A stretch of DNA of 64,000 bases from Pedobacter sp. Leaf176. GTDB taxonomy: Bacteria; Bacteroidota; Bacteroidia; Sphingobacteriales; Sphingobacteriaceae. Numbering within the stretch: the stretch's first letter is position 1; each line of letters begins with the position of its first letter. A program made the translations under genes and the position numbers. The notes under the pieces were generated by a model, which ran no database searches, was not told where the DNA came from, and worked only from the letters and a program-made list of their open reading frames with translations. The stretch covers positions 233,531-297,530 of the forward strand of contig NZ_LMPD01000002.1 in assembly GCF_001424305.1 (NCBI RefSeq). Direction: 5' to 3'. Of this stretch, positions 53,934-62,810 are shown in pieces.

Positions 53934-55934
53934 ATGAAATTAAATCCCAACGTACGATACGTACTCTATTCAACCATTTTGTGCATGTTGATTCGTCTTT
54001 TTAATGCTGACTTACATGCCCAAACCGTAAAAACCATTGCGATTAATACCGACAAATCAATTGCAAAAGTACAACCAAATATGTGGGGTGTATTTTTTGA
54101 GGACATTAACTTTGGTGCCGATGGAGGCATTTATGCTGAATTATTGAAAAACAGATCTTTTGAATTTTCCAAGCCATTAATGGGCTGGGCTGTGCAACGG
54201 GAAAAAGCTAATGAAGGTGATATTTTAGTCGTAAATCGTAAAGAAGAAAACTCGGCTAATCCGAGATACATTCAGGTTAATACTTCAAATGGAAATTTAA
54301 GTTTAATAAATGAAGGCTTTAAAGGTATCGGTGTTAAAAAGGGGCTTCGATATGACTTTTCGATGCTTTATCGCCTGAATACACCTGGCATAAGGTTACG
54401 TTTGCAATTGGTATCTTCCGATAACAAAATTATTGGGGAAGGAACTCTGGTGCCTGAGCAGTCTGTTAGTGGATGGAAAAAGCAGGCAACAAGCTTTATA
54501 GCTAAAGAAACTGATGCTAAAGCAAGGTTCACCATACTATTTGATGGTAAAGGACAAATAGATATGGATATGGTATCGTTGTTTCCTGGCGATACCTGGA
54601 AAAACCGCCCACAGGGTTTACGTGCCGACATGGTTAAAATGCTTGCAGATATGAAGCCTGGTTTTATACGTTTTCCAGGTGGTTGTATTGTTGAGGGCAC
54701 AGATCTGGCAAACAGGTATCAGTGGAAAAAAACAATCGGTCCGATTGAAAACAGACAACTGCTTATGAATCGTTGGAATACAGAATTCGCACACCGCCCT
54801 GCGCCCGACTATTACCAAAGCTTCGGACTGGGCTTCTTTGAATATTTTCAACTCGCAGAAGATATTGGTTCTGATGCACTTCCAATCTTAAATTGCGGTA
54901 TGGCTTGTCAATTCAATACCGGCGAAGTGGCAGCTTTAGATGAACTTGATCCATACGTACAAGATGCACTCGACCTGATTGAGTTTGCAAATGGCGATAC
55001 CACTACCAAATGGGGGAAAATGAGGGCCGATTTAGGCCATCCAAAACCATTCAATTTAAAAATGATGGGCGTCGGGAACGAAAACTGGGGACCGCAGTAC
55101 CTGGAACGCCTTGCTATTTTTACAAAAGCGATAAAAACGAAGTACCCTGATTTTAAGCTTATAAATAGTTCTGGCACGGACCCTGAGGGCGATCGTTTTA
55201 ACCTGTTAAACACCTCACTTAGAAATTCAAAGGCCGATCTCATAGACGAACATTACTATCGCTCTGCAGATTGGTTCCTGAAAAATGCAGGCCGTTACGA
55301 CAATTACCCAAGAGAAGGTTCTAAAGTTTTTGTGGGTGAGTACGCCGTTCATGCCGATAGAGAGGTGATTGGAAGCAATAGAAATAATTGGCAAAGTGCA
55401 TTAGCAGCTGCTTCTCTGATGACAGGACTTGAGCGAAATGCAGATGTGGTACAAATGGCATCTTATGCTCCGCTTTTTGCACATGTCGACGCATGGCAAT
55501 GGGCGCCGGATATGATTTGGGTCGATAATCTAAAAACTTACGGAACTCCCGATTACTACGTTCAAAAGCTTTTCTCTACCAATAAAGGAACAGATGTAAT
55601 CTCAGCAAAGCTTGATGGGAAAAACATCACTGGTCAGGATGGCTTGTATGCTTCAGCAGTAACAGATATAATTACTAAGGAGTTAATAATTAAAATTTCC
55701 AATACAACAGAAAAAGCACAGAAAGTCACTTTCACACTGGACGGAAAAAAGAATTTTAAGAAAAATGGGTACTTAGATGAAATGGCCAGTAATAACCTCA
55801 ATCAATTGAATTCTTTCGAAAGTCCGGATGCAGTTAGTCCGAAAAGGAAATCCATTGTCGTTACAAATAAAAAGCTGCAGCTTACGTTAAAACCCTATTC
55901 ATTCAGCGTGGTTAAAATCCCATATTTAAAATAG
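53934..55934 (+). CDS. GH51 alpha-L-arabinofuranosidase, exported
   Basis: A 666-residue exported glycosidase with a signal peptide ending DLHAQ (about residue 30). It contains an N-terminal carbohydrate-binding-like beta region (about 80-220), a GH51 TIM barrel with acid/base Glu383 (GVGNENWGPQ) and nucleophile Glu469 (VFVGEYAVHAD), and a C-terminal beta domain. It releases arabinose from arabinoxylan or arabinan side chains. The second GH51 gene follows by 6 bp. No SusC/SusD pair flanks them. Confidence 0.94.
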   Translation: MKLNPNVRYVLYSTILCMLIRLFNADLHAQTVKTIAINTDKSIAKVQPNMWGVFFEDINFGADGGIYAELLKNRSFEFSKPLMGWAVQREKANEGDILVVNRKEENSANPRYIQVNTSNGNLSLINEGFKGIGVKKGLRYDFSMLYRLNTPGIRLRLQLVSSDNKIIGEGTLVPEQSVSGWKKQATSFIAKETDAKARFTILFDGKGQIDMDMVSLFPGDTWKNRPQGLRADMVKMLADMKPGFIRFPGGCIVEGTDLANRYQWKKTIGPIENRQLLMNRWNTEFAHRPAPDYYQSFGLGFFEYFQLAEDIGSDALPILNCGMACQFNTGEVAALDELDPYVQDALDLIEFANGDTTTKWGKMRADLGHPKPFNLKMMGVGNENWGPQYLERLAIFTKAIKTKYPDFKLINSSGTDPEGDRFNLLNTSLRNSKADLIDEHYYRSADWFLKNAGRYDNYPREGSKVFVGEYAVHADREVIGSNRNNWQSALAAASLMTGLERNADVVQMASYAPLFAHVDAWQWAPDMIWVDNLKTYGTPDYYVQKLFSTNKGTDVISAKLDGKNITGQDGLYASAVTDIITKELIIKISNTTEKAQKVTFTLDGKKNFKKNGYLDEMASNNLNQLNSFESPDAVSPKRKSIVVTNKKLQLTLKPYSFSVVKIPYLK

Positions 55935-55940
55935 TATTTC

Positions 55941-57476
55941 ATGAAAAAAATTTTATTATTTATCATCATATGCCTAACATTCCGTGCGACCGCCCAAACG
56001 GATGTTAAGTTGACAGTACAAACCGCAAATGAAAGGGTAATAAGTAAACATATATATGGACACTTTTCCGAACATTTAGGCCGGTGTATTTACGATGGGT
56101 TCTGGGTAGAGGAAAATTCCACGATTCCCAATAAAGGCCGGATAAGACTTGATGTAGTTGAAGCGTTAAAAAAAATAAATATACCGAATCTGCGCTGGCC
56201 GGGTGGCTGTTTTGCCGATGAATATCATTGGAGAGACGGCATTGGCCCTAGAAATGAGCGACCAAAGATGGTTAATACGAACTGGGGAGGTGTAACAGAA
56301 GATAATAGTTTCGGCACACATGAATTTCTGGAACTTTGCGACATGCTAAAATGTGAGCCATATGTTGCAGGCAACGTTGGCAGCGGAACAGTTGAAGAAA
56401 TGGCTAAATGGGTAGAGTACCTCAATTTTGATGGTGTTAGCCCAATGGCCACGATTAGGGCACAAAACGGCCGGAAACAGCCATGGAAAGTGACCTACTG
56501 GGGCGTAGGCAACGAAAGTTGGGGTTGCGGAGGAAATATGACACCCGATTACTATACTGATTTGTATAAAAGATATGCTACTTATGCGAGAGACTATCCC
56601 GGTAGTCCGTTGAAAAGAATTGCCAGTGGCGCAAATGGAGACGACTACAACTGGACCGAAACCTGTATGAAAAAAATAGGTACCGGAATGTGGGGGCTCA
56701 CCTTACATTATTATACCATCCCAACAGGTAACTGGAGCGCAAAGGGATCGGCAACAAACTTTAATGAAGAACAATATTTTAATACCATGAAAAATTGTTT
56801 GAGAATGGAAGAGCTGATTACTAAACATTCTGCCATAATGGATAAATACGATCCAAAAAAGAAAGTAGCACTTGTTGTGGACGAATGGGGCGTCTGGACT
56901 GATGTAGAACCTGGAACAAACCCAGGTTTCCTGTACCAGCAGAACAGCCTGCGGGACGCACTTATAGCGGGAACAACATTAAATATTTTCAATAACCATT
57001 CCGATAGGGTAAAAATGGCAAACCTGGCTCAAACCGTTAATGTATTGCAGGCACTAATCCTGACTGAAAAAAATAAAATGATCTTAACCCCCACATACCA
57101 TGTTTTTGATTTGTACAAGGTTCATCAGGATGCTAAATACCTTCCAATAAAGTTTTCCAGTCCTGAATATATAGTTGGAAATAATAAAATTTCTGCATTG
57201 AATATTTCAGCATCTCAAGATTCAACAGGAACTATACACATCTCCCTGGTAAATTTAGATCCGAAAAACAAAATTTCTTTAACTACAGATTTAGATGGAT
57301 TAAAATGGAATACGGTAAGCGGTCAAATCCTAACTTCAGCAGAACTCACGGACGTTAATACGTTTTCCAATCCAGATAAAATACACAATACAGCATTCTC
57401 AGGGGCGAAAAAATCAGGCAACCAATTGAAAATTAATTTACCCGCACAATCTATAGTTGTACTCACATTAAAATAG
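55941..57476 (+). CDS. GH51 alpha-L-arabinofuranosidase, exported (second enzyme)
   Basis: A 511-residue GH51 enzyme with signal peptide ending FRATAQ (about residue 19). The acid/base is Glu192 ([12 protein letters not shown]) and the nucleophile Glu315 ([10 protein letters not shown]). [17 protein letters not shown] and [19 protein letters not shown] match the intracellular-type GH51 (AbfA) more closely than its neighbour does. The two genes therefore encode different GH51 subgroups, probably of complementary specificity. The 6-bp gap indicates one operon. Confidence 0.95.
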   Translation: MKKILLFIIICLTFRATAQTDVKLTVQTANERVISKHIYGHFSEHLGRCIYDGFWVEENSTIPNKGRIRLDVVEALKKINIPNLRWPGGCFADEYHWRDGIGPRNERPKMVNTNWGGVTEDNSFGTHEFLELCDMLKCEPYVAGNVGSGTVEEMAKWVEYLNFDGVSPMATIRAQNGRKQPWKVTYWGVGNESWGCGGNMTPDYYTDLYKRYATYARDYPGSPLKRIASGANGDDYNWTETCMKKIGTGMWGLTLHYYTIPTGNWSAKGSATNFNEEQYFNTMKNCLRMEELITKHSAIMDKYDPKKKVALVVDEWGVWTDVEPGTNPGFLYQQNSLRDALIAGTTLNIFNNHSDRVKMANLAQTVNVLQALILTEKNKMILTPTYHVFDLYKVHQDAKYLPIKFSSPEYIVGNNKISALNISASQDSTGTIHISLVNLDPKNKISLTTDLDGLKWNTVSGQILTSAELTDVNTFSNPDKIHNTAFSGAKKSGNQLKINLPAQSIVVLTLK

Positions 57477-57583
57477 AATTATTTTGCTGAAAAAGATCCC
57501 CATAAAGACCATTTTAGGCAAAGAAACCATTTAATGAAGCCATATAGAGGCGCTGACAACTAAACGTTATAAATTTAAACAAT

Positions 57584-57614
57584 AAAAAAGCCGCCCTAAA
57601 TTATCGGGCGGCTT
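57584..57614 (-). terminator. Terminator between convergent GH51 and GH92 genes
   Basis: AAGCCGCCC (57588-57596) pairs with GGGCGGCTT (57606-57614). On the minus strand it is followed by a T-run, so it mainly ends the GH92 transcript. A further hairpin (GTCTGT near 57632 with ACAGAC near 57652) lies closer to that gene. Confidence 0.82.
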
Positions 57615-57669
57615 AGCGGGATGTGACTAGGTAGTCTGTCGAATAAGTTCAACAGACAGCCTTCTCGAA

Positions 57670-59955
57670 TTATTTTTTAGGTTTCGGCGACATGTAAAAA
57701 ATCAGCTTTCCTCCATTTGTTATGTCAGTATGTCTAATCTGGTGATTAGTAATTTCCTTCCCATTAAGGAGCACTTTATGAACGTAAACATTTTTATCAC
57801 TTTGATTAACAGCTTCTATCGTAAATGTTTTACCATTTTCCAATTTCAAAATTGCATTGTTAACCAATGGGCTGCCTAAAGAATAAATATCAGAACCTGG
57901 TGATACAGGATAAAAACCCATTGATGAAAACATGTACCAAGCGCTCATTTGTCCGCAGTCATCGTTTCCGCCCAGCCCATCAGCTGTAGGTTTATATTGC
58001 ATATTTAATATATGACGGATTTGCGCCTGACCTTTATAAACCTCATCAGTCCAGTTGTATAAATAAGCGACATGGTGCGCAGGTTCATTGCCATGAACAT
58101 ATCCTCCGATAATACCTTCACGGGTAATGTCTTCGGTATGTGCAAAAAACTCATCCGGCAAATGCATACTGAACAACGAATCTAACCTGGCTGCAAATTT
58201 CTTTTTACCACCCATAAGTTCAATCATTGCGGTTGGATCATGTGGCACAAAAAAACTATAATTCCAGCTATTACCTTCAATAAATCCCTGTCCTTCAGTA
58301 TCTTTAGGATCAAACGCCTTTTTAAACGTCCCATCAGCTAATCTCGGGCGCATGAATCCGGAAGCACCGTCGTAATTATTTCTCCAGTTGTTAGAACGTT
58401 TAATGAACTCGTTATAAACATCGGTTCGGTTTAATTTTTTGGCCAGTTGTGCAATCGCCCAGTCATCATAAGCATATTCTAAAGTATTTGACACGGATAC
58501 ACCACTTCTTTCAGCAGGGATGTAACCCAAATCCATATAATATCCTATTCCTTCGTAGTCGCGGTGCTTGGCCGTAGCAATACAGGCGTCTAAAGCTTTG
58601 TTTGGATCGCCGTTATATGTTCCTTTTATAATCGCATCAGAAATTACTGAAACACTGTGGTAGCCGCTCATACACCAGTTATCATTTGCATAGTGTGACC
58701 AGATTGGCAGCATATGCAAACTGCTTTGGTCGTAATGCGCCATCATCGATTTAACCATATCGTTACTTCTACCTGGCTGCATAATGTTGAAGAAGGGGTG
58801 CAAAGCACGGTAAGTATCCCAAAGTGAAAAGGTAGTATAATTTGTAAAACCCTCAGCTTTGTGAATGCCTTGGTCTAAGCCCTTATATTCTCCATTTACA
58901 TCCGTGTACGTTGTCGGATTGATAAAAGCATGGTAAAGTGCCGTATAAAAATTGATTTTATTAGTATTGGATGTTGTAACCTGAATCTTGTTCAGTTCTT
59001 TGTTCCAGGTAGATTGTGCTTGTGTTTTTACGTTATCAAAATCCCATCCTGATATTTCAGCACGCATATTTTGCAAGGCATTTTCCTGACTTACCGGAGA
59101 TAATGCAAATTTGATTTTTACCTGTTCACCTTCCTGAGTATCAAAATCGAAAAACATTTTTATCTTTTTTCCGGCGATTTCAGGAAAGTTCTTATCCTGA
59201 TTAAACTTACCCCAAAAGCCACGGTAAGCCTGTTTAGGGTCGTAACTTTTACGTCCGTAGCTTTTAAAAGGTTTAGAGAAGCTCATGGCAAAATAAACTG
59301 TTCTTGTTCTTGCCCAGCCATTTGTTTGGCGATAGCCTGTGATTAAAGTATCGTTAACGACTCGAACATAGGTCCAGACGGTTTTATCATCATAGTTGTA
59401 AATTCCGGCCATCAGATCTAAAATAATATGCGATTGATCTGATTTAGGAAAAGTGTATCGATGCATTCCTACCCTGTTCGTTGTTGTAAGTTCGGCAGTA
59501 ATATTATCATCATCCAGTTTAACTTTGTAATAACCCGCTTCTGCAACCTCATTGGCGTGTGAATAAGCAGACCGGTAACCTGATTTTGGATCGGATGCAG
59601 TTCCGGGATTCATTTGCAACCTGCCTTGTGTCGGCATAATTAAAAAATCGCCCAAGTCGGAATGTCCTGTACCGCTAAAATGCGTGTGACTAAAGCCTGT
59701 TATTGTTTTGTCTTCATATTTGTATCCCGCACAGTATTTATAAACATCGCCATTATATTTACCATTTACTTCATATGACAATGTATCTGTTTCTGGGCTT
59801 AATTGTACAGCACCAAAGGGCACAGTTGCCCCAGGATAGGTATGCCCCATTTTTGACGTACCAATTATGGGTTTTACAAACTTTACCAGATTCTGTTGCG
59901 CGGATGCTGTTAAGGCAGCAATTAAAAGCCCCGGCAGCATAAATTTTTTAATCAT
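57670..59955 (-). CDS. GH92 alpha-mannosidase, exported
   Basis: A 761-residue exported enzyme; signal peptide ends ALTASAQQ (about residue 20). GH92 is a calcium-dependent exo-mannosidase family acting on N-glycan or yeast mannan. An N-terminal beta-sandwich (about 30-260) is followed by an (alpha/alpha)6 barrel. Family motifs seen are FSHTHFSGTGHSDLGD, WDTYRALHPFF, FIEGNSWNYSF with an acidic residue, and GGNDDCGQMSAWYMFSSMGFYPVSPG. The mannose-linkage specificity cannot be read from sequence. It converges on the GH51 pair. Confidence 0.94.
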   Translation of the reverse strand: MIKKFMLPGLLIAALTASAQQNLVKFVKPIIGTSKMGHTYPGATVPFGAVQLSPETDTLSYEVNGKYNGDVYKYCAGYKYEDKTITGFSHTHFSGTGHSDLGDFLIMPTQGRLQMNPGTASDPKSGYRSAYSHANEVAEAGYYKVKLDDDNITAELTTTNRVGMHRYTFPKSDQSHIILDLMAGIYNYDDKTVWTYVRVVNDTLITGYRQTNGWARTRTVYFAMSFSKPFKSYGRKSYDPKQAYRGFWGKFNQDKNFPEIAGKKIKMFFDFDTQEGEQVKIKFALSPVSQENALQNMRAEISGWDFDNVKTQAQSTWNKELNKIQVTTSNTNKINFYTALYHAFINPTTYTDVNGEYKGLDQGIHKAEGFTNYTTFSLWDTYRALHPFFNIMQPGRSNDMVKSMMAHYDQSSLHMLPIWSHYANDNWCMSGYHSVSVISDAIIKGTYNGDPNKALDACIATAKHRDYEGIGYYMDLGYIPAERSGVSVSNTLEYAYDDWAIAQLAKKLNRTDVYNEFIKRSNNWRNNYDGASGFMRPRLADGTFKKAFDPKDTEGQGFIEGNSWNYSFFVPHDPTAMIELMGGKKKFAARLDSLFSMHLPDEFFAHTEDITREGIIGGYVHGNEPAHHVAYLYNWTDEVYKGQAQIRHILNMQYKPTADGLGGNDDCGQMSAWYMFSSMGFYPVSPGSDIYSLGSPLVNNAILKLENGKTFTIEAVNQSDKNVYVHKVLLNGKEITNHQIRHTDITNGGKLIFYMSPKPKK

Positions 59956-60115
59956 GTTAACTTTAAGTTTAACTTTATTTATTATTTAATGGAAGATATC
60001 AACTTAAAACAAATCTATTAAAATTCTCTGCTAAAACGTTTAACCAACACAAAAAATACAAATGGCTTTTTACAAGTGGCTGACCAGTATTAAAGAAAAT
60101 GAGGTAAATAAACCT

Positions 60116-60123
60116 TATTTTTG
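60116..60123 (+). promoter_or_regulatory. -7 element of the mnmA promoter
   Basis: TATTTTTG matches TAnnTTTG and ends 18 nt before the ATG at 60142. The TTG that opens a longer frame at 60121 is part of this promoter element, which argues against using it as a start codon. Confidence 0.55.
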
Positions 60124-60141
60124 CACATTATAGTAAATAGA

Positions 60142-61233
60142 ATGAGCAAACACGGTAGAATTCTGGTAGCCATGAGTGGCGGGGTAGATAGTTCAGTAGC
60201 GGCAGTTATGTTGCATGAACAGGGTTATGAAGTTATCGGATTGACTATGAAGACCTGGGATTATGCATCTTCCGGTGGTAGTAGTAAAGAAACTGGTTGT
60301 TGTTCGCTGGACAGCATTAATGATGCCCGTACGCTTGCTGTAAATTATGGCTTTCCGCATTATATTTTAGATATACGTGATGAATTCGGTGATTATGTTA
60401 TCGATAACTTCGTTGATGAATATTTGGCCGGCCGAACACCGAACCCTTGCGTTCTATGTAATACCCACATTAAATGGGAAGCCCTATTAAAACGTGCCAA
60501 TAAATTGGATTGCGAATTTATTGCGACCGGCCATTATGCGAACATTCGTCAGCAAGACAGTGGGCGTTATGTAATATCTAAAGGTAAAGACGAAAATAAG
60601 GATCAATCTTACGTATTATGGGGCGTTTCGCAAGAAAATCTTTCGCGTACAAAATTTCCTTTAGGGAGTTTTGCCAAATCAGAAATCAGGCAAATGGCTT
60701 TAGATATGGGACAGGAAGAATTGGCGAAAAAATCGGAAAGCTATGAAATCTGCTTCGTACCAGATAATGACTACAGGGCATTTCTAAAACATAAAGTTGA
60801 AGATTTAGAGGACCGGGTTGCAGGCGGCAATTTTATTTTGAACAACGGCATGGTGGTAGGTCAGCATAAAGGTTATCCTTTTTACACCATAGGTCAGCGT
60901 AAAGGACTGGGTGTGGCTTTTGGAGAGCCCATGTTTGTGACCCAAATCTTGCCTGAAAGCAATACAGTCGTTTTAGGTAAAGCCGAAGAACTGGAACGCA
61001 GAGAAGCAATGGTTCGAAATATCAATCTCATCAAATATGCGAGTATAGAAGAGCCAATGAGCGATGTAATTACTAAAATTCGCTATAAAGATGCGGGGAT
61101 GCTAAGTACTATCGTTCAGGAGAAAGATAAAATGCGTGTGGTTTTCGATCACAATGTATCTGCAATTGCGCCTGGGCAATCTGCTGTTTTTTACGAAGGA
61201 AACGATTTGTTGGGTGGCGGCTTTTTAGTTTAA
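60142..61233 (+). CDS. mnmA: tRNA 2-thiouridylase
   Basis: Thiolates uridine-34 of Lys, Glu and Gln tRNAs. The 363-residue product has the ATP-pyrophosphatase P-loop SGGVDSSV (12-19), the catalytic cysteines in TPNPCVLCNTHIKW and SYEICFVPDNDY, and GQRKGLGVAFGEP in the central domain. ATG 60142 is used because the promoter -7 element overlaps the alternative TTG. Length is normal. Confidence 0.96.
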   Translation: MSKHGRILVAMSGGVDSSVAAVMLHEQGYEVIGLTMKTWDYASSGGSSKETGCCSLDSINDARTLAVNYGFPHYILDIRDEFGDYVIDNFVDEYLAGRTPNPCVLCNTHIKWEALLKRANKLDCEFIATGHYANIRQQDSGRYVISKGKDENKDQSYVLWGVSQENLSRTKFPLGSFAKSEIRQMALDMGQEELAKKSESYEICFVPDNDYRAFLKHKVEDLEDRVAGGNFILNNGMVVGQHKGYPFYTIGQRKGLGVAFGEPMFVTQILPESNTVVLGKAEELERREAMVRNINLIKYASIEEPMSDVITKIRYKDAGMLSTIVQEKDKMRVVFDHNVSAIAPGQSAVFYEGNDLLGGGFLV

Positions 61234-61268
61234 TCAGCGTAAGCTCCCATCTTTAGAAGTAACATTTA

Positions 61269-61320
61269 AAATGTAAAAGGACAACGGAAACTATTTTCCA
61301 TTATCCTTATTACATTTTTT
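61269..61320. terminator. Long bidirectional hairpin between mnmA and the peroxidase gene
   Basis: AAATGTAAAAGGACAACGGAAA (61269-61290) pairs imperfectly with the segment 61295-61317 around CTAT, and a T-run follows. It separates two convergent genes. Confidence 0.75.
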
Positions 61321-61326
61321 TATTGC

Positions 61327-61842
61327 TTAAAGATTCTTTGTGATTGCCTCATCAGTAGGCTTGGTTTTTGAGCGGAAACGGTGAACAAGTTCGCCTTTTT
61401 CGTTAATCAGAAATTTTTCAAAATTCCATTTAATATCACCTTGTTCTTCAGTATTGGTTTGACTAGTAAGATATTTAAATAACGGGTTTATGTCCTCACC
61501 TTTAACACTACTTTTTTCAGCTAACAAAAAGGAAACATTATATTTACCGGTACAGAATTCTTTAATTTCAGCGTTTGTGGAAAATTCCTGTCCGCCAAAA
61601 TTGCCTGCCGGAAAACCAATTAATACGACTTTTTTACCATACTGTTTTTGAAGTTTTTCTAAATCTTCATACTGAGGTGTGAAGCCACATTTTGAGGCGG
61701 TATTAACAATAAGAATTTTCTTGCCTTTAAACTTAGATAATTTAATTTCTTTGCCATCTATGGTTTTAAAGCTGAAATCGTAAACATTTTTAGGCGGTGT
61801 TGGCACCAAAAAATTTAATAAAATTAGGATTGTGTTTATCAT
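61327..61842 (-). CDS. Glutathione peroxidase family thiol peroxidase
   Basis: A 171-residue GPx-like peroxidase with a hydrophobic N-terminal segment (about 1-15) that could be a signal peptide or anchor. The catalytic tetrad is Cys52 (NTASKCGFTPQYEDLEKL), Gln85 (FGGQEF), Trp139 and Asn140 (IKWNFEKFL). In bacteria these enzymes are usually thioredoxin-dependent. A TTG at 61875 opens a longer frame; ATG 61842 fits the family better. Confidence 0.9.
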   Translation of the reverse strand: MINTILILLNFLVPTPPKNVYDFSFKTIDGKEIKLSKFKGKKILIVNTASKCGFTPQYEDLEKLQKQYGKKVVLIGFPAGNFGGQEFSTNAEIKEFCTGKYNVSFLLAEKSSVKGEDINPLFKYLTSQTNTEEQGDIKWNFEKFLINEKGELVHRFRSKTKPTDEAITKNL

Positions 61843-61989
61843 CGTTTTTGTTTTAATATACGAATATATACACAAATAGTTTTCGATGCTGTATTTTGGT
61901 TGTCATTAAATTATAAATCTGAAAATAGTTCAGCAAACTAAATCCCAGATAAGAACGTTTTAAAAACAGATCAACCTTGTAAATCCTGA

Positions 61990-62706
61990 ATGAAATTTTT
62001 CTACGGCTTTTTATTAGTCCTATTTGCCCAAAACACATTTGCCCAAAAAACATTTTTATTTCCAAGGATAAAAGCACTGGGCAATTCAGTTAAACAGCTT
62101 ACCCCCATCGGTTGGACAATGCTACAGAAAGCTACCGGAGACTTGAACAACGATGGCACTGATGATTTGGCTGTCATATTTGAATCTAATGAAGTTACGG
62201 ATGAAATAAGGACTTATGGTGATAATAATTCGGCTATCATTAAAGAAACTCAAAAGCCCCGTATTCTGGCCATATTTTTCATGGATTTTGCTTCGGGTAA
62301 TTACCATTTATCTATTCAGAATAATGATTTCATATTAAGATCCGGGGAAGGCGGCAAAATCGGAGAACCCCTTAACCCAATATCCATCAAAGATCAGCAA
62401 TTATACCTGCGATTTCAAGGGGGATCCGAATGGCGCTGGGAACTGGGATATACCTTCAAATATGAAAAGAAAGACTGGTTTTTAACAAGTGCTATAAACC
62501 TGTATTTCAATCAAAACACCGGCGACATGACGGAAAGGGTTTACGATTTTAAAACCCGCGAATTATTCACTACCACAGGTAACCTCCACCAGAGGGCGAT
62601 TTCTAACCGAACAATAAGTGAAGTGTTATATTTTTCTCAATTGAGGACATTTAAAACTTTTAAAAAACCCTGGGCCTGGGAAATTATGCCTGATGTTTAT
62701 TTGTGA
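61990..62706 (+). CDS. Secreted protein with an FG-GAP-like calcium-binding motif
   Basis: A 238-residue exported protein: signal peptide ends NTFAQ (about residue 18). One clear FG-GAP/EF-like loop, GDLNNDGTDDLAVIFE (about 50-65), is seen, and the rest is beta-rich with many aromatic residues. I cannot assign a family beyond this. It stands alone, divergent from the glutathione peroxidase gene. Confidence 0.7.
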   Translation: MKFFYGFLLVLFAQNTFAQKTFLFPRIKALGNSVKQLTPIGWTMLQKATGDLNNDGTDDLAVIFESNEVTDEIRTYGDNNSAIIKETQKPRILAIFFMDFASGNYHLSIQNNDFILRSGEGGKIGEPLNPISIKDQQLYLRFQGGSEWRWELGYTFKYEKKDWFLTSAINLYFNQNTGDMTERVYDFKTRELFTTTGNLHQRAISNRTISEVLYFSQLRTFKTFKKPWAWEIMPDVYL

Positions 62707-62711
62707 CCATC

Positions 62712-62792
62712 AGTCGTCATTGAAGTCGTCCTAAAATTAGATTACATCGCAGGATTATCTTATTAAGATTGCCTCACGCCTTGCAATGACGC
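62712..62792. repeat. Second REP-like palindromic element
   Basis: CGTCATTG (62715-62722) is the inverted form of CAATGACG (62784-62791). AAGATTGCCTCACGCCTTGCAATGACG (62765-62791) matches the element at 12275-12350 in its right half. It lies between convergent genes. Confidence 0.65.
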
Positions 62793-62810
62793 ATAAATTT
62801 GAACTATTCA

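Noticed and set aside
60121..60141. TTG start extending mnmA by seven codons
   Set aside because: The TTG is part of the TATTTTTG promoter element, and family members begin at the ATG that follows.
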